Positions 1 to 7,975 of a DNA stretch of 64,000 nucleotides are shown in pieces. Numbering within the stretch: the first letter of the stretch is position 1; each line of letters starts with the position of its first letter. The notes under the pieces were generated by a model. It saw nothing but the letters and a program-made list of their open reading frames with translations. It made no database searches and was not told the DNA's origin. The position numbers and the translations under genes are program-made. This DNA is from JBBDIX01 sp050486225 (GTDB taxonomy: Bacteria; Actinomycetota; Nitriliruptoria; Nitriliruptorales; Nitriliruptoraceae): the NCBI GenBank assembly GCA_050486225.1, contig JBJHCV010000007.1:1-64000 (forward strand), given 5' to 3'.

Positions 1-1
1 C

Positions 2-166
2 GAGAACGGCGTGCGCAAGGTCGACGTGCTGTGCAAGGGGCCGGGCGCAGGTCGGGAGACCGCCATCCGCACCCTGGCCGCGCAGGGGGTCGAGGTCCTG
101 TCCATCCGCGACATCACCCCGGTGCCGCACAACGGCTGCCGCCCGCCGAAGCGTCGTCGTACCTGA
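2..166 (+). CDS. rpsK: 30S ribosomal protein S11, C-terminal part
   Basis: This is the last 54 codons of ribosomal protein S11; the 5' part lies before the window. The frame reads NGVRKVDVLCKGPGAGRET and ends in the typical S11 tail HNGCRPPKRRRT before TGA at 164. S11 binds 16S rRNA in the platform of the small subunit. rpsD follows after 32 bases, the usual actinobacterial order ahead of rpoA and rplQ. Identity is clear; only the upstream end is missing. Confidence 0.95.
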   Translation, partial: ENGVRKVDVLCKGPGAGRETAIRTLAAQGVEVLSIRDITPVPHNGCRPPKRRRT

Positions 167-198
167 CGCCGCCACCCGCGAACCAAGGATTCCAGGTC

Positions 199-804
199 AT
201 GGCCCGTTACACCGGTCCGCTCACCAAGAAGTCGCGCCGTCTCGGCATCGACCTCAAGGGCAACGACAAGAGCTTCGCCAAGCGCCCCTACCCGCCGGGT
301 GACCACGGGCGCGGACGCATCAAGGAGTCGGAGTACCTGCTCCAGCTGCGCGAGAAGCAGAAGGCTCGGTACTACTACGGCGTGCTCGAGAAGCAGTTCC
401 GTCGCTACTACGAGGAGGCCAACCGCAGGCCCGGTCGGACCGGTGAGAACCTGCTGATCCTGCTCGAACTGCGGCTGGACAACGTGCTGTACCGCGGCGG
501 CTGGGGGCGGACCCGCGCGGAGTCGCGCCAGATGGTCAGTCACCGGCACGTCACGGTCAACGGGCGCACCACGAACGTGCCCTCGTTCCGCGTGAAGGCC
601 GGCGACGTCATCGAGATCCGCGAGAAGTCGCGCGAATCGCAGGCCGTCGTCGGATCGCTCGAGGTGTTCGGTTCCCGCACCGTGCCGGGATGGCTCGAGT
701 CCGACCAGAGCGCGTTCCGCGTCACGGTCGTCGACGAGCCGGTCCGTTCCCAGATCGATGCGCCGTGCACGGAACAGATGATCGTCGAGCTCTACTCGAA
801 GTAG
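199..804 (+). CDS. rpsD: 30S ribosomal protein S4
   Basis: S4 of 201 residues. It binds 16S rRNA early in 30S assembly and can act as a translational repressor in some bacteria. The start MARYTGPLTKKSRR is canonical. The middle QLREKQKARYYYGVLEKQFRRYY, the RNA-binding S4 segment (about residues 90-155, LRLDNVLYRGGWG and VSHRHVTVNGR) and the end MIVELYSK all match the family. The N-terminal four-cysteine zinc motif found in some S4 proteins is absent (a C-minus type). The ATG at 199 is preferred over upstream in-frame starts, which would run back into rpsK. Confidence 0.97.
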   Translation: MARYTGPLTKKSRRLGIDLKGNDKSFAKRPYPPGDHGRGRIKESEYLLQLREKQKARYYYGVLEKQFRRYYEEANRRPGRTGENLLILLELRLDNVLYRGGWGRTRAESRQMVSHRHVTVNGRTTNVPSFRVKAGDVIEIREKSRESQAVVGSLEVFGSRTVPGWLESDQSAFRVTVVDEPVRSQIDAPCTEQMIVELYSK

Positions 805-995
805 TCGCGAGGCGGTCGGCGCGCGCGCCTGCGCACGTCGTCGCCAGCGTCCAGACATCACGCCGTGGGGTGGACCCACGGCCCGCGTTCCGGCCCGGGA
901 CACCGGATCGCGGACACAGGAACGTGCTGCCGATGGCCCCGGGAACGAGGGTGGCACGTGGCGGGTCCACCCGCCGAACCACGTGAGGAGCAACA

Positions 996-2033
996 ATGTC
1001 CGACTTCGGCTTCTACGACGAAGAGGGTGTCATCACCCTCGCGGAGACGTCGACGGGTTCCCCGTTCATCGCCTACCGCCCACGCATGAACGAGGAGGTG
1101 CTGGAGGACGGGATCCGTTCCCGTTTCCGCATCGAGCCGCTCGAGCCGGGCTTCGGCTACACGATCGGCAACTCGCTTCGCCGGACCCTGCTGTCGTCCG
1201 TCCCGGGTGCGGCGGTGACGCGCATCCGGTTCACCTCGGCCCAGGCCGCGGGACCGGAGGGCGGCGCCGTCCTCCACGAGTTCTCGGCGATCGAGGGGGT
1301 CAAGGAGGACGTCACCGACATCATCCTCAACATCAAGGACCTCGTCGTGCGCTCCGAGTCCGACGAGCCGGTCGAGATCTTCCTCGGTGGTGACGGCCCC
1401 GGTGTGCTGACCGCGGAGAACATCTTCGCGCCGTCGCAGGTGGAGGTCGTCAACGAGGACCTGCACATCGCGACGCTCAACGCCAACGGCCACCTCGAGA
1501 TGTACCTCACGGTCGAGCGGGGACGTGGCTACGTCACCTCCGACGTCAACAAGCGGTCGAACGACCCCATCGGCGTCATCGCCATCGACTCGGTGTTCAG
1601 CCCGATCCGTCGGGTCGCCTACCGCGTCGAGCCGACCCGTGTCGAGCAGATGACGAACTACGACGAACTGATCCTCGACGTCGAGACCGACGGGTCCGTG
1701 ACCCCGGCGCAGGCGCTCTCGTCGGCCGGTGAGACACTCAAGGCCCTGTTCGAGCAGTTCGCCGACTACGAGACCTCCGGACCCGGTGGCATCGTGGTGT
1801 CGCCCGAGGAGGCGCTGGCCGCCATCGGCGACCCGGTCGGCGACATGCCGATCGAGGACCTCGACCTGTCGGTGCGCTCGTACAACTGCCTCAAGCGCGA
1901 GGGTGTGCAGAGTGTCGGTCAGCTGCGCGACATGACGGAGCAGGAACTGCTCGAGATCCGCAACTTCGGCGCCAAGTCGGTCGACGAGGTGCGCGAGAAG
2001 CTCACCGAGCTGGGAATCGCCCTCAAGGAGTAG
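996..2033 (+). CDS. rpoA: DNA-directed RNA polymerase subunit alpha
   Basis: The alpha subunit of RNA polymerase, 345 residues, dimerises to nucleate core assembly and contacts promoter UP elements and activators through its C-terminal domain. The N-terminal domain carries the family signature GFGYTIGNSLRRTLLSSVPG near residues 52-71. The alpha-CTD starts near residue 283 (IEDLDLSVRSYNCLKREG) and contains ELLEIRNFGAKSVDEV. A GAGGAG Shine-Dalgarno sequence lies just before the ATG. The 191-base gap after rpsD could hold a promoter, but I see no clear -35/-10 pair there. Confidence 0.97.
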   Translation: MSDFGFYDEEGVITLAETSTGSPFIAYRPRMNEEVLEDGIRSRFRIEPLEPGFGYTIGNSLRRTLLSSVPGAAVTRIRFTSAQAAGPEGGAVLHEFSAIEGVKEDVTDIILNIKDLVVRSESDEPVEIFLGGDGPGVLTAENIFAPSQVEVVNEDLHIATLNANGHLEMYLTVERGRGYVTSDVNKRSNDPIGVIAIDSVFSPIRRVAYRVEPTRVEQMTNYDELILDVETDGSVTPAQALSSAGETLKALFEQFADYETSGPGGIVVSPEEALAAIGDPVGDMPIEDLDLSVRSYNCLKREGVQSVGQLRDMTEQELLEIRNFGAKSVDEVREKLTELGIALKE

Positions 2034-2111
2034 GCGCACCGCGCACCCGGCGGGCACGTCCCGGGGTGCACGCCGCGACGCACTGACTCACGACGTCCAG
2101 GAGATCGATCG

Positions 2112-2786
2112 ATGCCGACGCCAAAGCGAGGACCTCGCCTCGGCGGTGGGCCCGCCCACCAGAGCCTCATGCTCTCGAACCTTGCGAGCGACCTGTTCCG
2201 CCATGGCCGGATCCGCACCACGCACGCCAAGGCGAGGACGCTTCGGCCGTACGCGGAGAAGCTGCTCACGAAGGCGAAGCGTGGCGACCTCCACGCCCGT
2301 CGTCAGGTGCTGGCCGCCCTGCGTGACCGCGACGTGGTCGCCTACCTCTTCGAGGAGGTCGCGCCACGGTTTGCCGACCGCGACGGGGGTTACACCCGCA
2401 TCCTGAAGCTCGGCCCGCGTGCGGGCGACAACGCGCCCATGGCGATCATCGAACTCGTCGACCGCGGTGAGGGGTCCGGCGAGGACGTCATCGAGGAGTC
2501 GAAGGTCGGACGGTCCCGTGGGCTGTTCGGTCGGAGGCGACGCACGGCTGCCGAGGGCGAGGCCCTCGCCGGGACGGCGACGATCGACGTGGACGACGAC
2601 GAGCAGGTCGCCGCAGCGATTGCCCGTGCCACGGCCGGCGATGACCCCGACGAGGCGTCCGACCAGGACGCGGGTGACGACTCGGACGACTCCGTGGACT
2701 CGGACGACTCCGTCGACTCGATCGAGTCGGAAGACTCCGACGACGACGCACTCGACGACTCCGAGGACTCGTCGAAGAAGGACTGA
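2112..2786 (+). CDS. rplQ: 50S ribosomal protein L17 with a long acidic C-terminal tail
   Basis: L17 of the large subunit. The conserved domain covers about residues 1-118 (start MPTPKRGPRLGGGPAHQ, middle GRIRTTHAKARTLRPYAEKL, end DNAPMAIIELVDR). The protein has 224 residues, whereas typical L17 has about 120-130. The extra 100 or so residues include a basic patch (SRGLFGRRRRTAAEGE) and then a Ser/Asp/Glu-rich tail of repeated DSDDSVDS-like units from about residue 190 to the lysine-rich end. The tail looks disordered and highly acidic. truA follows after 15 bases. The identity of the core is secure; the role of the tail is unknown. Confidence 0.95.
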   Translation: MPTPKRGPRLGGGPAHQSLMLSNLASDLFRHGRIRTTHAKARTLRPYAEKLLTKAKRGDLHARRQVLAALRDRDVVAYLFEEVAPRFADRDGGYTRILKLGPRAGDNAPMAIIELVDRGEGSGEDVIEESKVGRSRGLFGRRRRTAAEGEALAGTATIDVDDDEQVAAAIARATAGDDPDEASDQDAGDDSDDSVDSDDSVDSIESEDSDDDALDDSEDSSKKD

Positions 2787-2801
2787 ACCGGCGGGACGGG
2801 C

Positions 2802-3602
2802 ATGCGCCTGCGAATCGACCTCGCGTACGACGGTGGGGGCTTCGCGGGCTTCGCCCGTCAGGGCGACCTGCGCACGGTGCAGGGCGACCTCGAGGGAGCC
2901 CTGGCCAGACTGGTCGGCCAGCCGGTCTCGACGACGTGTGCGGGCCGCACCGATCGTGGCGTGCACGCGCTGGCCCAGGTCGTCCACGTCGACGTCGACG
3001 GGTCGACGTCGCAGGCCGGGCGAGCGCTCGGGGACCTCGACCGGTTGCGGCTGCGCCTGGACGCGTCGTTGGCTGCGGACATCACCATCTGGCGCGTGGT
3101 TCGCGTTCCCTCGACCTTCGATGCCCGGTTCTCCGCCCGGCAGCGTGTCTATCGCTACCGACTCGTCGACGACGCGGTCGCCGCGGACCCGATCCGACGG
3201 CACGACCGTTGGCGACTAGACGAACCGCTGCACGTGCCGTCCATGCGGCGGGGCGCGGCTCACCTGGTGGGCGAGCACGACTTCGCTTCGTTCTGTCGGC
3301 GTGCGGAGGGACGGACCACCGTGCGGCGCCTCGTGGACGTGACCACGACACGTCCGTCACCCGGCCGTGTCGATCTGCGGTTCATCGGCACAGCTTTCTG
3401 CCACCAGCAGGTGCGTGCCATGGTGGGCTGCCTTGTCGAGGTTGGTCGGGGACGCCGCGCTCCTGACTGGATCGGCGAGGTGCTCGCGGCGCGGGACCGC
3501 CGGTTCGCCGCGAGGGTCGCGCCGCCCCGCGGGCTCACCCTCGAACGGGTGACGTTTGGGCGCGGGCGGCCGTCGGCTCCCCTCGAGCTGACACGGGGCT
3601 GA
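2802..3602 (+). CDS. truA: tRNA pseudouridine(38-40) synthase TruA
   Basis: TruA, 266 residues, converts uridines 38-40 of the tRNA anticodon arm to pseudouridine. The catalytic aspartate is D51 in AGRTDRGVHA. The start MRLRIDLAYDGGGFAGFARQ and the segment GEHDFASFCR are also typical. It is the last gene of the ribosomal operon here, 15 bases after rplQ. In many actinobacteria rplM-rpsI follow nearby; here a 17-kb block of accessory genes intervenes. Confidence 0.95.
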   Translation: MRLRIDLAYDGGGFAGFARQGDLRTVQGDLEGALARLVGQPVSTTCAGRTDRGVHALAQVVHVDVDGSTSQAGRALGDLDRLRLRLDASLAADITIWRVVRVPSTFDARFSARQRVYRYRLVDDAVAADPIRRHDRWRLDEPLHVPSMRRGAAHLVGEHDFASFCRRAEGRTTVRRLVDVTTTRPSPGRVDLRFIGTAFCHQQVRAMVGCLVEVGRGRRAPDWIGEVLAARDRRFAARVAPPRGLTLERVTFGRGRPSAPLELTRG

Positions 3603-3844
3603 AGCCGTCGGTCCTACAACCGTGGGAATGGTCGGGCCACTTGGAGTTGCCCCTCCGGGGCGCGCTCGACTTTCGGCATGTCGCCGTTCGTGTCAGGTGC
3701 ACGGCGAATGGGGTCACCTGAAGATTGCATTGCGGAGTAGCCTCCCTGACCTGATGGATGGCCCGATTGTGGACCCAAGGCCCGCACGCCTGACGGATTG
3801 CTTCGGTCCGTGGCGTGGACTGGAGCGCGGTGAGAGGTGCGACG

Positions 3845-4693
3845 ATGCCCGAGGGAGAGAGCCAACCCCGCGCAACTCAACGTGTTGGCGATGACGGCCG
3901 CGCTGTTCGAGCGCCTCACTTCGTGCAGTCGCTCGAGCGCGGGTTGGCGGTCATCTGCGTGTTCGGCGAGGAAGATCCGCACCTGACCTTGACCGAGGTT
4001 GCGCAACGGACGGGACTGACGCGTGCTGCCGCGCGCCGATTCCTGCTGACGCTCGCCGACCTGGGTTACGTGAGGTCGGATGGTCGTCAGTTCTCCCTCA
4101 CCCCACGCGTGCTTGAACTCGGTTACGGCTTCCTCTCCTCTCAGTCGGTGTCGTCGCTGGCGCAACCGCACTTGGAGCGACTGGTCGAAGAGGTGCGCGA
4201 GTCGTCTTCGTTATCGGTCCTCGATGGTCCAGACGTGGTGTACATCGCACGTGTCGCCACCTCCCGAATCATGCGTGTTGCGATCAACATCGGCACTCGC
4301 TTCCCGGCGTTTGCCACCTCGATGGGTAGGGCAATGCTCGCATACATGCCGGATCCAGATCTTGACAACTACATCGAGAAGTGCGAGTTCGAACCGCTGA
4401 CTGATCGTACGTTGACGACGAAGCAGGATCTGCGTGCGGCGTTGGAGGTGGTTCGACAGACGGGCTATGCGATCGTTGACCAAGAACTTGAGGAGGGCTT
4501 GCGATCGGTGGCGGCGCCGATCCTCGCTTCTGATGGCACGCCTGTCGCCGCTGTCAACATTTCGACTCACGTCAGTCGGACGTCGCTGCGAGCGTTGAGG
4601 CGTGACATTGTCCCCCCGCTGTTGGCAACTGCGGGGCGGATTGCGTCAGAACTCGCGATGACAGCAGAACCGACAGGGCGACACCGCGCGTAG
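3845..4693 (+). CDS. IclR-family transcriptional regulator
   Basis: An IclR-type regulator of 282 residues. The N-terminal winged helix-turn-helix spans about residues 20-85 (FVQSLERGLAVICVF, LTLTEVAQRTGLTRAAARRFLLTLADLGYV). The C-terminal effector domain follows (SLSVLDGPDVVYIARV, RFPAFATSMGRAMLAYM, YAIVDQELEEGLRSVAAPI). The ATG at 3845 has a GAGAGG ribosome site; an in-frame ATG at 3815 lacks one. This class commonly controls degradation of aromatic and small organic acids. It is convergent with the catabolic operon at 4709 and is the only DNA-binding regulator recognisable in the island, so I infer that it controls the island. The ligand is unknown. Confidence 0.9.
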   Translation: MPEGESQPRATQRVGDDGRAVRAPHFVQSLERGLAVICVFGEEDPHLTLTEVAQRTGLTRAAARRFLLTLADLGYVRSDGRQFSLTPRVLELGYGFLSSQSVSSLAQPHLERLVEEVRESSSLSVLDGPDVVYIARVATSRIMRVAINIGTRFPAFATSMGRAMLAYMPDPDLDNYIEKCEFEPLTDRTLTTKQDLRAALEVVRQTGYAIVDQELEEGLRSVAAPILASDGTPVAAVNISTHVSRTSLRALRRDIVPPLLATAGRIASELAMTAEPTGRHRA

Positions 4694-4708
4694 TTGTACC
4701 TTGTGCGG

Positions 4709-5626
4709 CTACGCGTCGCTGGGTCGAGGCTGCTGCTTAGTTCCGACGGTGTTCGTCAGGGTTCCGAGGCCGTCGACCTCGAGAGAAACGACATCACCCG
4801 GAACGAGCCATGGGTATCTGTCTGGCCCGTGGACCGCCGACAGTTCGAGGATGCACCCTGTGCCGACGGTGCCCGATGCGAGAATGTCACCTGCCCGCAC
4901 CAGCGAGTCACGAGTGGCATGCGCGATGAGTTCGGAGAACGAAAAGTGCATCCCTGACATGTCGCCTTCGCTGTAGAGCACGCCGTTCACGTACGCACGC
5001 ATGGTGCCCGCAGGCTCACCTGCGGTCCATGGAACGGAACCTGGCGTGACGAGGTATGGCCCGATTGACGAGCAGAAGTCCTTCGACTTCGTCGGGCCAC
5101 CAGAACCCAGCGACTTCTCGTGCCTCTGGATGTCCCGGGCCGACCAGTCGTTGAAGATCGTGTAGCCGGCAACGTAGTCTTCGGCATCGTCGACAGGAAC
5201 GTCGCGGGCATCCCTCGCGATGACGACGCCGACCTCCAGTTCAAAGTCCAACTCTTCAGTGGCTGGCGCGACGATCAAGTCGCCCGTACCTCGCAGGCCA
5301 TGAGGGTTCGTGAAGTAACACACAGGTGTCGTGTACCAGGAGTCGGGCAGGGCCTCTCCGACGAGAGCCTGACGTGCTGTCGCTGCGTGTTCTAGGAAGG
5401 CAGAGAAGTCTCGGACTGCGCCCGGGGCCATGATGGGAGGCAGCAGCCGAACCGCCGAGATCGACACGGTGGGTCTGCCAACCTCGTCGTGACTGCCTGA
5501 GACTGCTGATGACAGGATCTGGGCATCTGGGTGCCCCGAGACGCGTGCCAAGGGAGCCAGCGAGCCCCCTGACTCCTCGCCGACCCAGACGGCACCATCG
5601 GCGTCCATCCACCGCGCAAGCCTCAT
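4709..5626 (-). CDS. fumarylacetoacetate hydrolase family protein
   Basis: A member of the FAH superfamily, 305 residues, whose members hydrolyse or decarboxylate beta-diketo or 2-oxo acids such as fumarylpyruvate or 2-hydroxyhepta-2,4-diene-1,7-dioate. The metal-binding motif E129-x-E131 (DFELEVGVVI) and D160 (FNDWSARDIQ) are present, followed by the family motif TKSKDFCSSIGPYL. It is the last gene of a minus-strand operon, 3 bases after the carboxymuconolactone-decarboxylase-like gene. This supports a late ring-fission or side-chain hydrolysis step, but the exact substrate cannot be read from the sequence. Confidence 0.88.
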   Translation of the reverse strand: MRLARWMDADGAVWVGEESGGSLAPLARVSGHPDAQILSSAVSGSHDEVGRPTVSISAVRLLPPIMAPGAVRDFSAFLEHAATARQALVGEALPDSWYTTPVCYFTNPHGLRGTGDLIVAPATEELDFELEVGVVIARDARDVPVDDAEDYVAGYTIFNDWSARDIQRHEKSLGSGGPTKSKDFCSSIGPYLVTPGSVPWTAGEPAGTMRAYVNGVLYSEGDMSGMHFSFSELIAHATRDSLVRAGDILASGTVGTGCILELSAVHGPDRYPWLVPGDVVSLEVDGLGTLTNTVGTKQQPRPSDA

Positions 5627-5629
5627 GTG

Positions 5630-6031
5630 TCAGTCCTCGTCGTCTGCCGTCGATCCCAACTCGCCCATGTCCTCGAGCACGCGCCGGGCCACGTTGAACG
5701 CGCCGTTGCCAGCTGGGACGCCGGCGAAGACAGCGACGTGCAAGAGGGCCTCGCTGATCTCCTGTGGTGTGACACCATTGCCCACCGCCACCCTCACGTG
5801 GACTTCCAGTTCCGCCTCTCGACCCAGCGCTGCAAGCATCGCGAGCATGATGAGACTTCGTTCTCGCGGCTCGAGTTCGGGGCGTGCCCACAGGGTCCAG
5901 GCATGCCGGGTCACCAGCTCCTGGAACCCGGCGTTGAACGGGATGGTTCGGGTGATCGCCTTGTCGACGAAGGCATCGCCCAGCATCTGGCGACGCATGC
6001 GCATGCCTTGCTCGTATGCCGCATCAGTCAT
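5630..6031 (-). CDS. carboxymuconolactone decarboxylase family protein (PcaC-like)
   Basis: A 133-residue protein that closely follows the PcaC pattern: RERSLIMLAMLAALGREAELEVHVRVAVGNGVTPQEISEALLH, then VFAGVPAGNGAFNVARRVLEDMG (quoted in pieces). PcaC decarboxylates 4-carboxymuconolactone in the protocatechuate branch of the beta-ketoadipate pathway. The redox CxxC of AhpD-type relatives is absent, which favours a decarboxylase-like role. The start overlaps the stop of the CapA-like gene as ATGA. No pcaB, pcaD, pcaG or pcaH is present here, so a complete protocatechuate pathway is not shown. Confidence 0.85.
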   Translation of the reverse strand: MTDAAYEQGMRMRRQMLGDAFVDKAITRTIPFNAGFQELVTRHAWTLWARPELEPRERSLIMLAMLAALGREAELEVHVRVAVGNGVTPQEISEALLHVAVFAGVPAGNGAFNVARRVLEDMGELGSTADDED

Positions 6032-7416
6032 GACGCGCCTCCCTTCTGTGATTCCTTCAGTCGGATGACGCCAATGCCGTCCTCGAACTCGACGTGGGTG
6101 CCCAGAGGCGCCGAGAGACGTTGCACCCGGTCGATGACCCGTTCGGCGATCTCGCCTTCGGCGAGCAGTGGCCTGCCGCGTTGCGAACGCGGTGACCCGA
6201 AGCCGAGGTCGAGGGGGTACAGGCGAATTGAGTCAAGGTGACCGTCTTCGTAGTCGCACACCGCGAAGAACTGCTCCCACATCAACCGATCGGCCATGTG
6301 GCCACGAGTGTCGTTCGAGTAGCGGACCCGTGTGAAGTCTGCTGCCGTCGCCGACCAGTCGAGGCCGAACCGGTCGTAGGCCTCATGAGGGAGGAAGTCG
6401 ACCGTGTCCAACTGGAACACGAACGAACCAATCGAATGGAAGATCGGACATCCCTTGTAGATCTCGATCCCCAGGGGAACACTGTTGCCGTGACCGACGA
6501 AGACGTCAGCGCCTTCATCGATGCTCTGGTGCGCGAACGAGCGAAGGACATCCGAACTCTGCTCAATGTCGCTCCGTTTTCGGGCGGTCATGAGGGCTGG
6601 GCCGTCCTGGTGGTGCGCATGAAGGCTGACCACCACCTTGTCGGCGTAGAAGCGAGCCGAGCGAACTGAACGGAGGTTTGCCGCGATGTCGGCATCGTTG
6701 GCAGTCGAGCGAACCTGCGGTTCGTCGCCAACCTCGAAACGTGTTCCGAAGAAGTGGTACACGTCGTCGGTGTCCTGCGGGATGGACACACCCTGATCGA
6801 CCTTTCGTGCCTTCTCCGCTTCCACCCCGACCTTCTCGCCGAGCGCCCGCAGTTCGTCAAGGGTGTCTCGATCGACGACGTACGACTGCTTCGTCCGGAT
6901 TCCGTTGATCCCCGGCATCCCAGCGGTGTCGGGGCGCTGTTCTCCGGCACGAGCGAGCGGCTTGTTCGGTGGAGCGGTGGCGGCGATCAAGGCGACACGG
7001 CCTCGGTTGGTGTCGAGAAAGGCCGGGGAACGCGCTTCGGCGAGGTGACGACCCAGTCCGGCATGCGCGATGCCCGACTCCCGCCAGTACTCCAACGATC
7101 GAAGCACACCCTCGGCGCCGTAGTCGGTTGCATGGCTCCCTTCGATGGCCATGATGTCGATACCGAGCCACTTGAGGTCCTCGAGGAGCGGAGGCTCGGT
7201 CGTCATGTACGTGCTCGCGCCGCGACTGCCTTGGGCCTGGAAGCCATCCAGGTACCAGTGGACCGTCGAATCGAAGTTTCCGAACGTGGCGTCTGCCTCG
7301 CACAGGATGTCACGAACCGCGAGGTACCTCGGTTCGTCGAACACCGCCAGTCTGCGTGTGGGGATCACATCGCCGACGAGAGCCAATGAGAAGTTGCCGG
7401 CCTGGGATGCGTACAT
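6028..7416 (-). CDS. CapA-family (poly-gamma-glutamate biosynthesis fold) protein, soluble variant
   Basis: A 462-residue protein of the CapA/PgsA metallophosphatase-like fold: LALVGDVIPTR near residue 10, a GNFDS motif, GSHATDYG in place of the usual NNH-x-DYG, SLHAHHQDG, and VGHGNSVPLGIEIYKGCPIFHSIGSFVF in the last part. There is no signal peptide or membrane anchor, unlike envelope CapA proteins. The start at 7416 (MYASQAGNF) has a GAGGAGGGA site; longer in-frame starts give an unrelated Ser-rich N-terminus. It lies in the middle of a catabolic operon between an AhpD-like and a PcaC-like gene. I infer a cytoplasmic hydrolase or phosphatase-like role rather than capsule synthesis. Confidence 0.8.
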   Translation of the reverse strand: MYASQAGNFSLALVGDVIPTRRLAVFDEPRYLAVRDILCEADATFGNFDSTVHWYLDGFQAQGSRGASTYMTTEPPLLEDLKWLGIDIMAIEGSHATDYGAEGVLRSLEYWRESGIAHAGLGRHLAEARSPAFLDTNRGRVALIAATAPPNKPLARAGEQRPDTAGMPGINGIRTKQSYVVDRDTLDELRALGEKVGVEAEKARKVDQGVSIPQDTDDVYHFFGTRFEVGDEPQVRSTANDADIAANLRSVRSARFYADKVVVSLHAHHQDGPALMTARKRSDIEQSSDVLRSFAHQSIDEGADVFVGHGNSVPLGIEIYKGCPIFHSIGSFVFQLDTVDFLPHEAYDRFGLDWSATAADFTRVRYSNDTRGHMADRLMWEQFFAVCDYEDGHLDSIRLYPLDLGFGSPRSQRGRPLLAEGEIAERVIDRVQRLSAPLGTHVEFEDGIGVIRLKESQKGGAS

Positions 7417-7456
7417 GGAGATGTCCCTCCTCAACTCGTGCGACCGGTTGATGGCA

Positions 7457-7975
7457 TTAGAAGTTCCCGGCCTCGATCTCGAAGGCTTGGAGGAAGTGAC
7501 TGATGCTGATGTAGTAGCAGACAGTGCCGGCGAGTTCGATGACCTGCTGATCGCTGAGGTGCTTCCGGAGGGACGTGACATCGTCGTCGGTGACCTCGCG
7601 CTTGGTCATGTTCTCGACGAAGCCGAGTACTGCACGCTGCTCGTCGGTGAAGGACGACTCGTCACGCCAAGCGGGCAGGCACTCGAGTTGTTCCTGGGTG
7701 ATTCCTGCTTCCAGTGCCAGCGGTGAGTGCTGCTGCCACTCGTAACTCGCCTCGTTCAATCGGGCGATCAGGCACACGGAGAGTTCACGTACGTCGTCGG
7801 GGATCGCCATGCGGTGGCGTACGGCAGTCCCGAGGGCCAGCCAGCCTTCCGCGAGTTCCGTGCTGTGGAGCAGGAACCGAAAGAGCAGAGGCACGCGTCC
7901 GCCTCGCGATGCACGAATCTGGTTCGTCAGGGAGTGGGCCTCGTCTTCGGCGAGCGGTGACGTCTCGAATCTCAT
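7457..7975 (-). CDS. carboxymuconolactone decarboxylase / AhpD-like family protein
   Basis: A 172-residue all-helical protein of the carboxymuconolactone decarboxylase superfamily, more like the YP_-type AhpD relatives than PcaC: LLHSTELAEGWLALGTAVRHRM, ELSVCLIARLNEASYEWQQHSPLALEAGITQEQLECLPAW, and EVTDDDVTSLRKHLSDQQVIELAGTVCYYISISHFLQAFEI (read in pieces). E and H of the YEWQQH motif are kept, and no CxxC is present. Its ATG overlaps the amidase stop (ATGA), so it is translationally coupled to it. Such proteins occur widely in aromatic and amide catabolic operons with unknown chemistry. Confidence 0.82.
   Translation of the reverse strand: MRFETSPLAEDEAHSLTNQIRASRGGRVPLLFRFLLHSTELAEGWLALGTAVRHRMAIPDDVRELSVCLIARLNEASYEWQQHSPLALEAGITQEQLECLPAWRDESSFTDEQRAVLGFVENMTKREVTDDDVTSLRKHLSDQQVIELAGTVCYYISISHFLQAFEIEAGNF

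Noticed and set aside
3686..3702. GTTCG-N8-GCAC resembling the island operator, upstream of the IclR gene.
   Set aside because: The spacing is two bases longer than in the other sites and the middle does not match. It could be autoregulatory, but the match is too weak to annotate.
3815..3844. A longer IclR start at ATG 3815.
   Set aside because: No ribosome site there, whereas ATG 3845 has GAGAGG at good spacing. The extra residues are not IclR-like.
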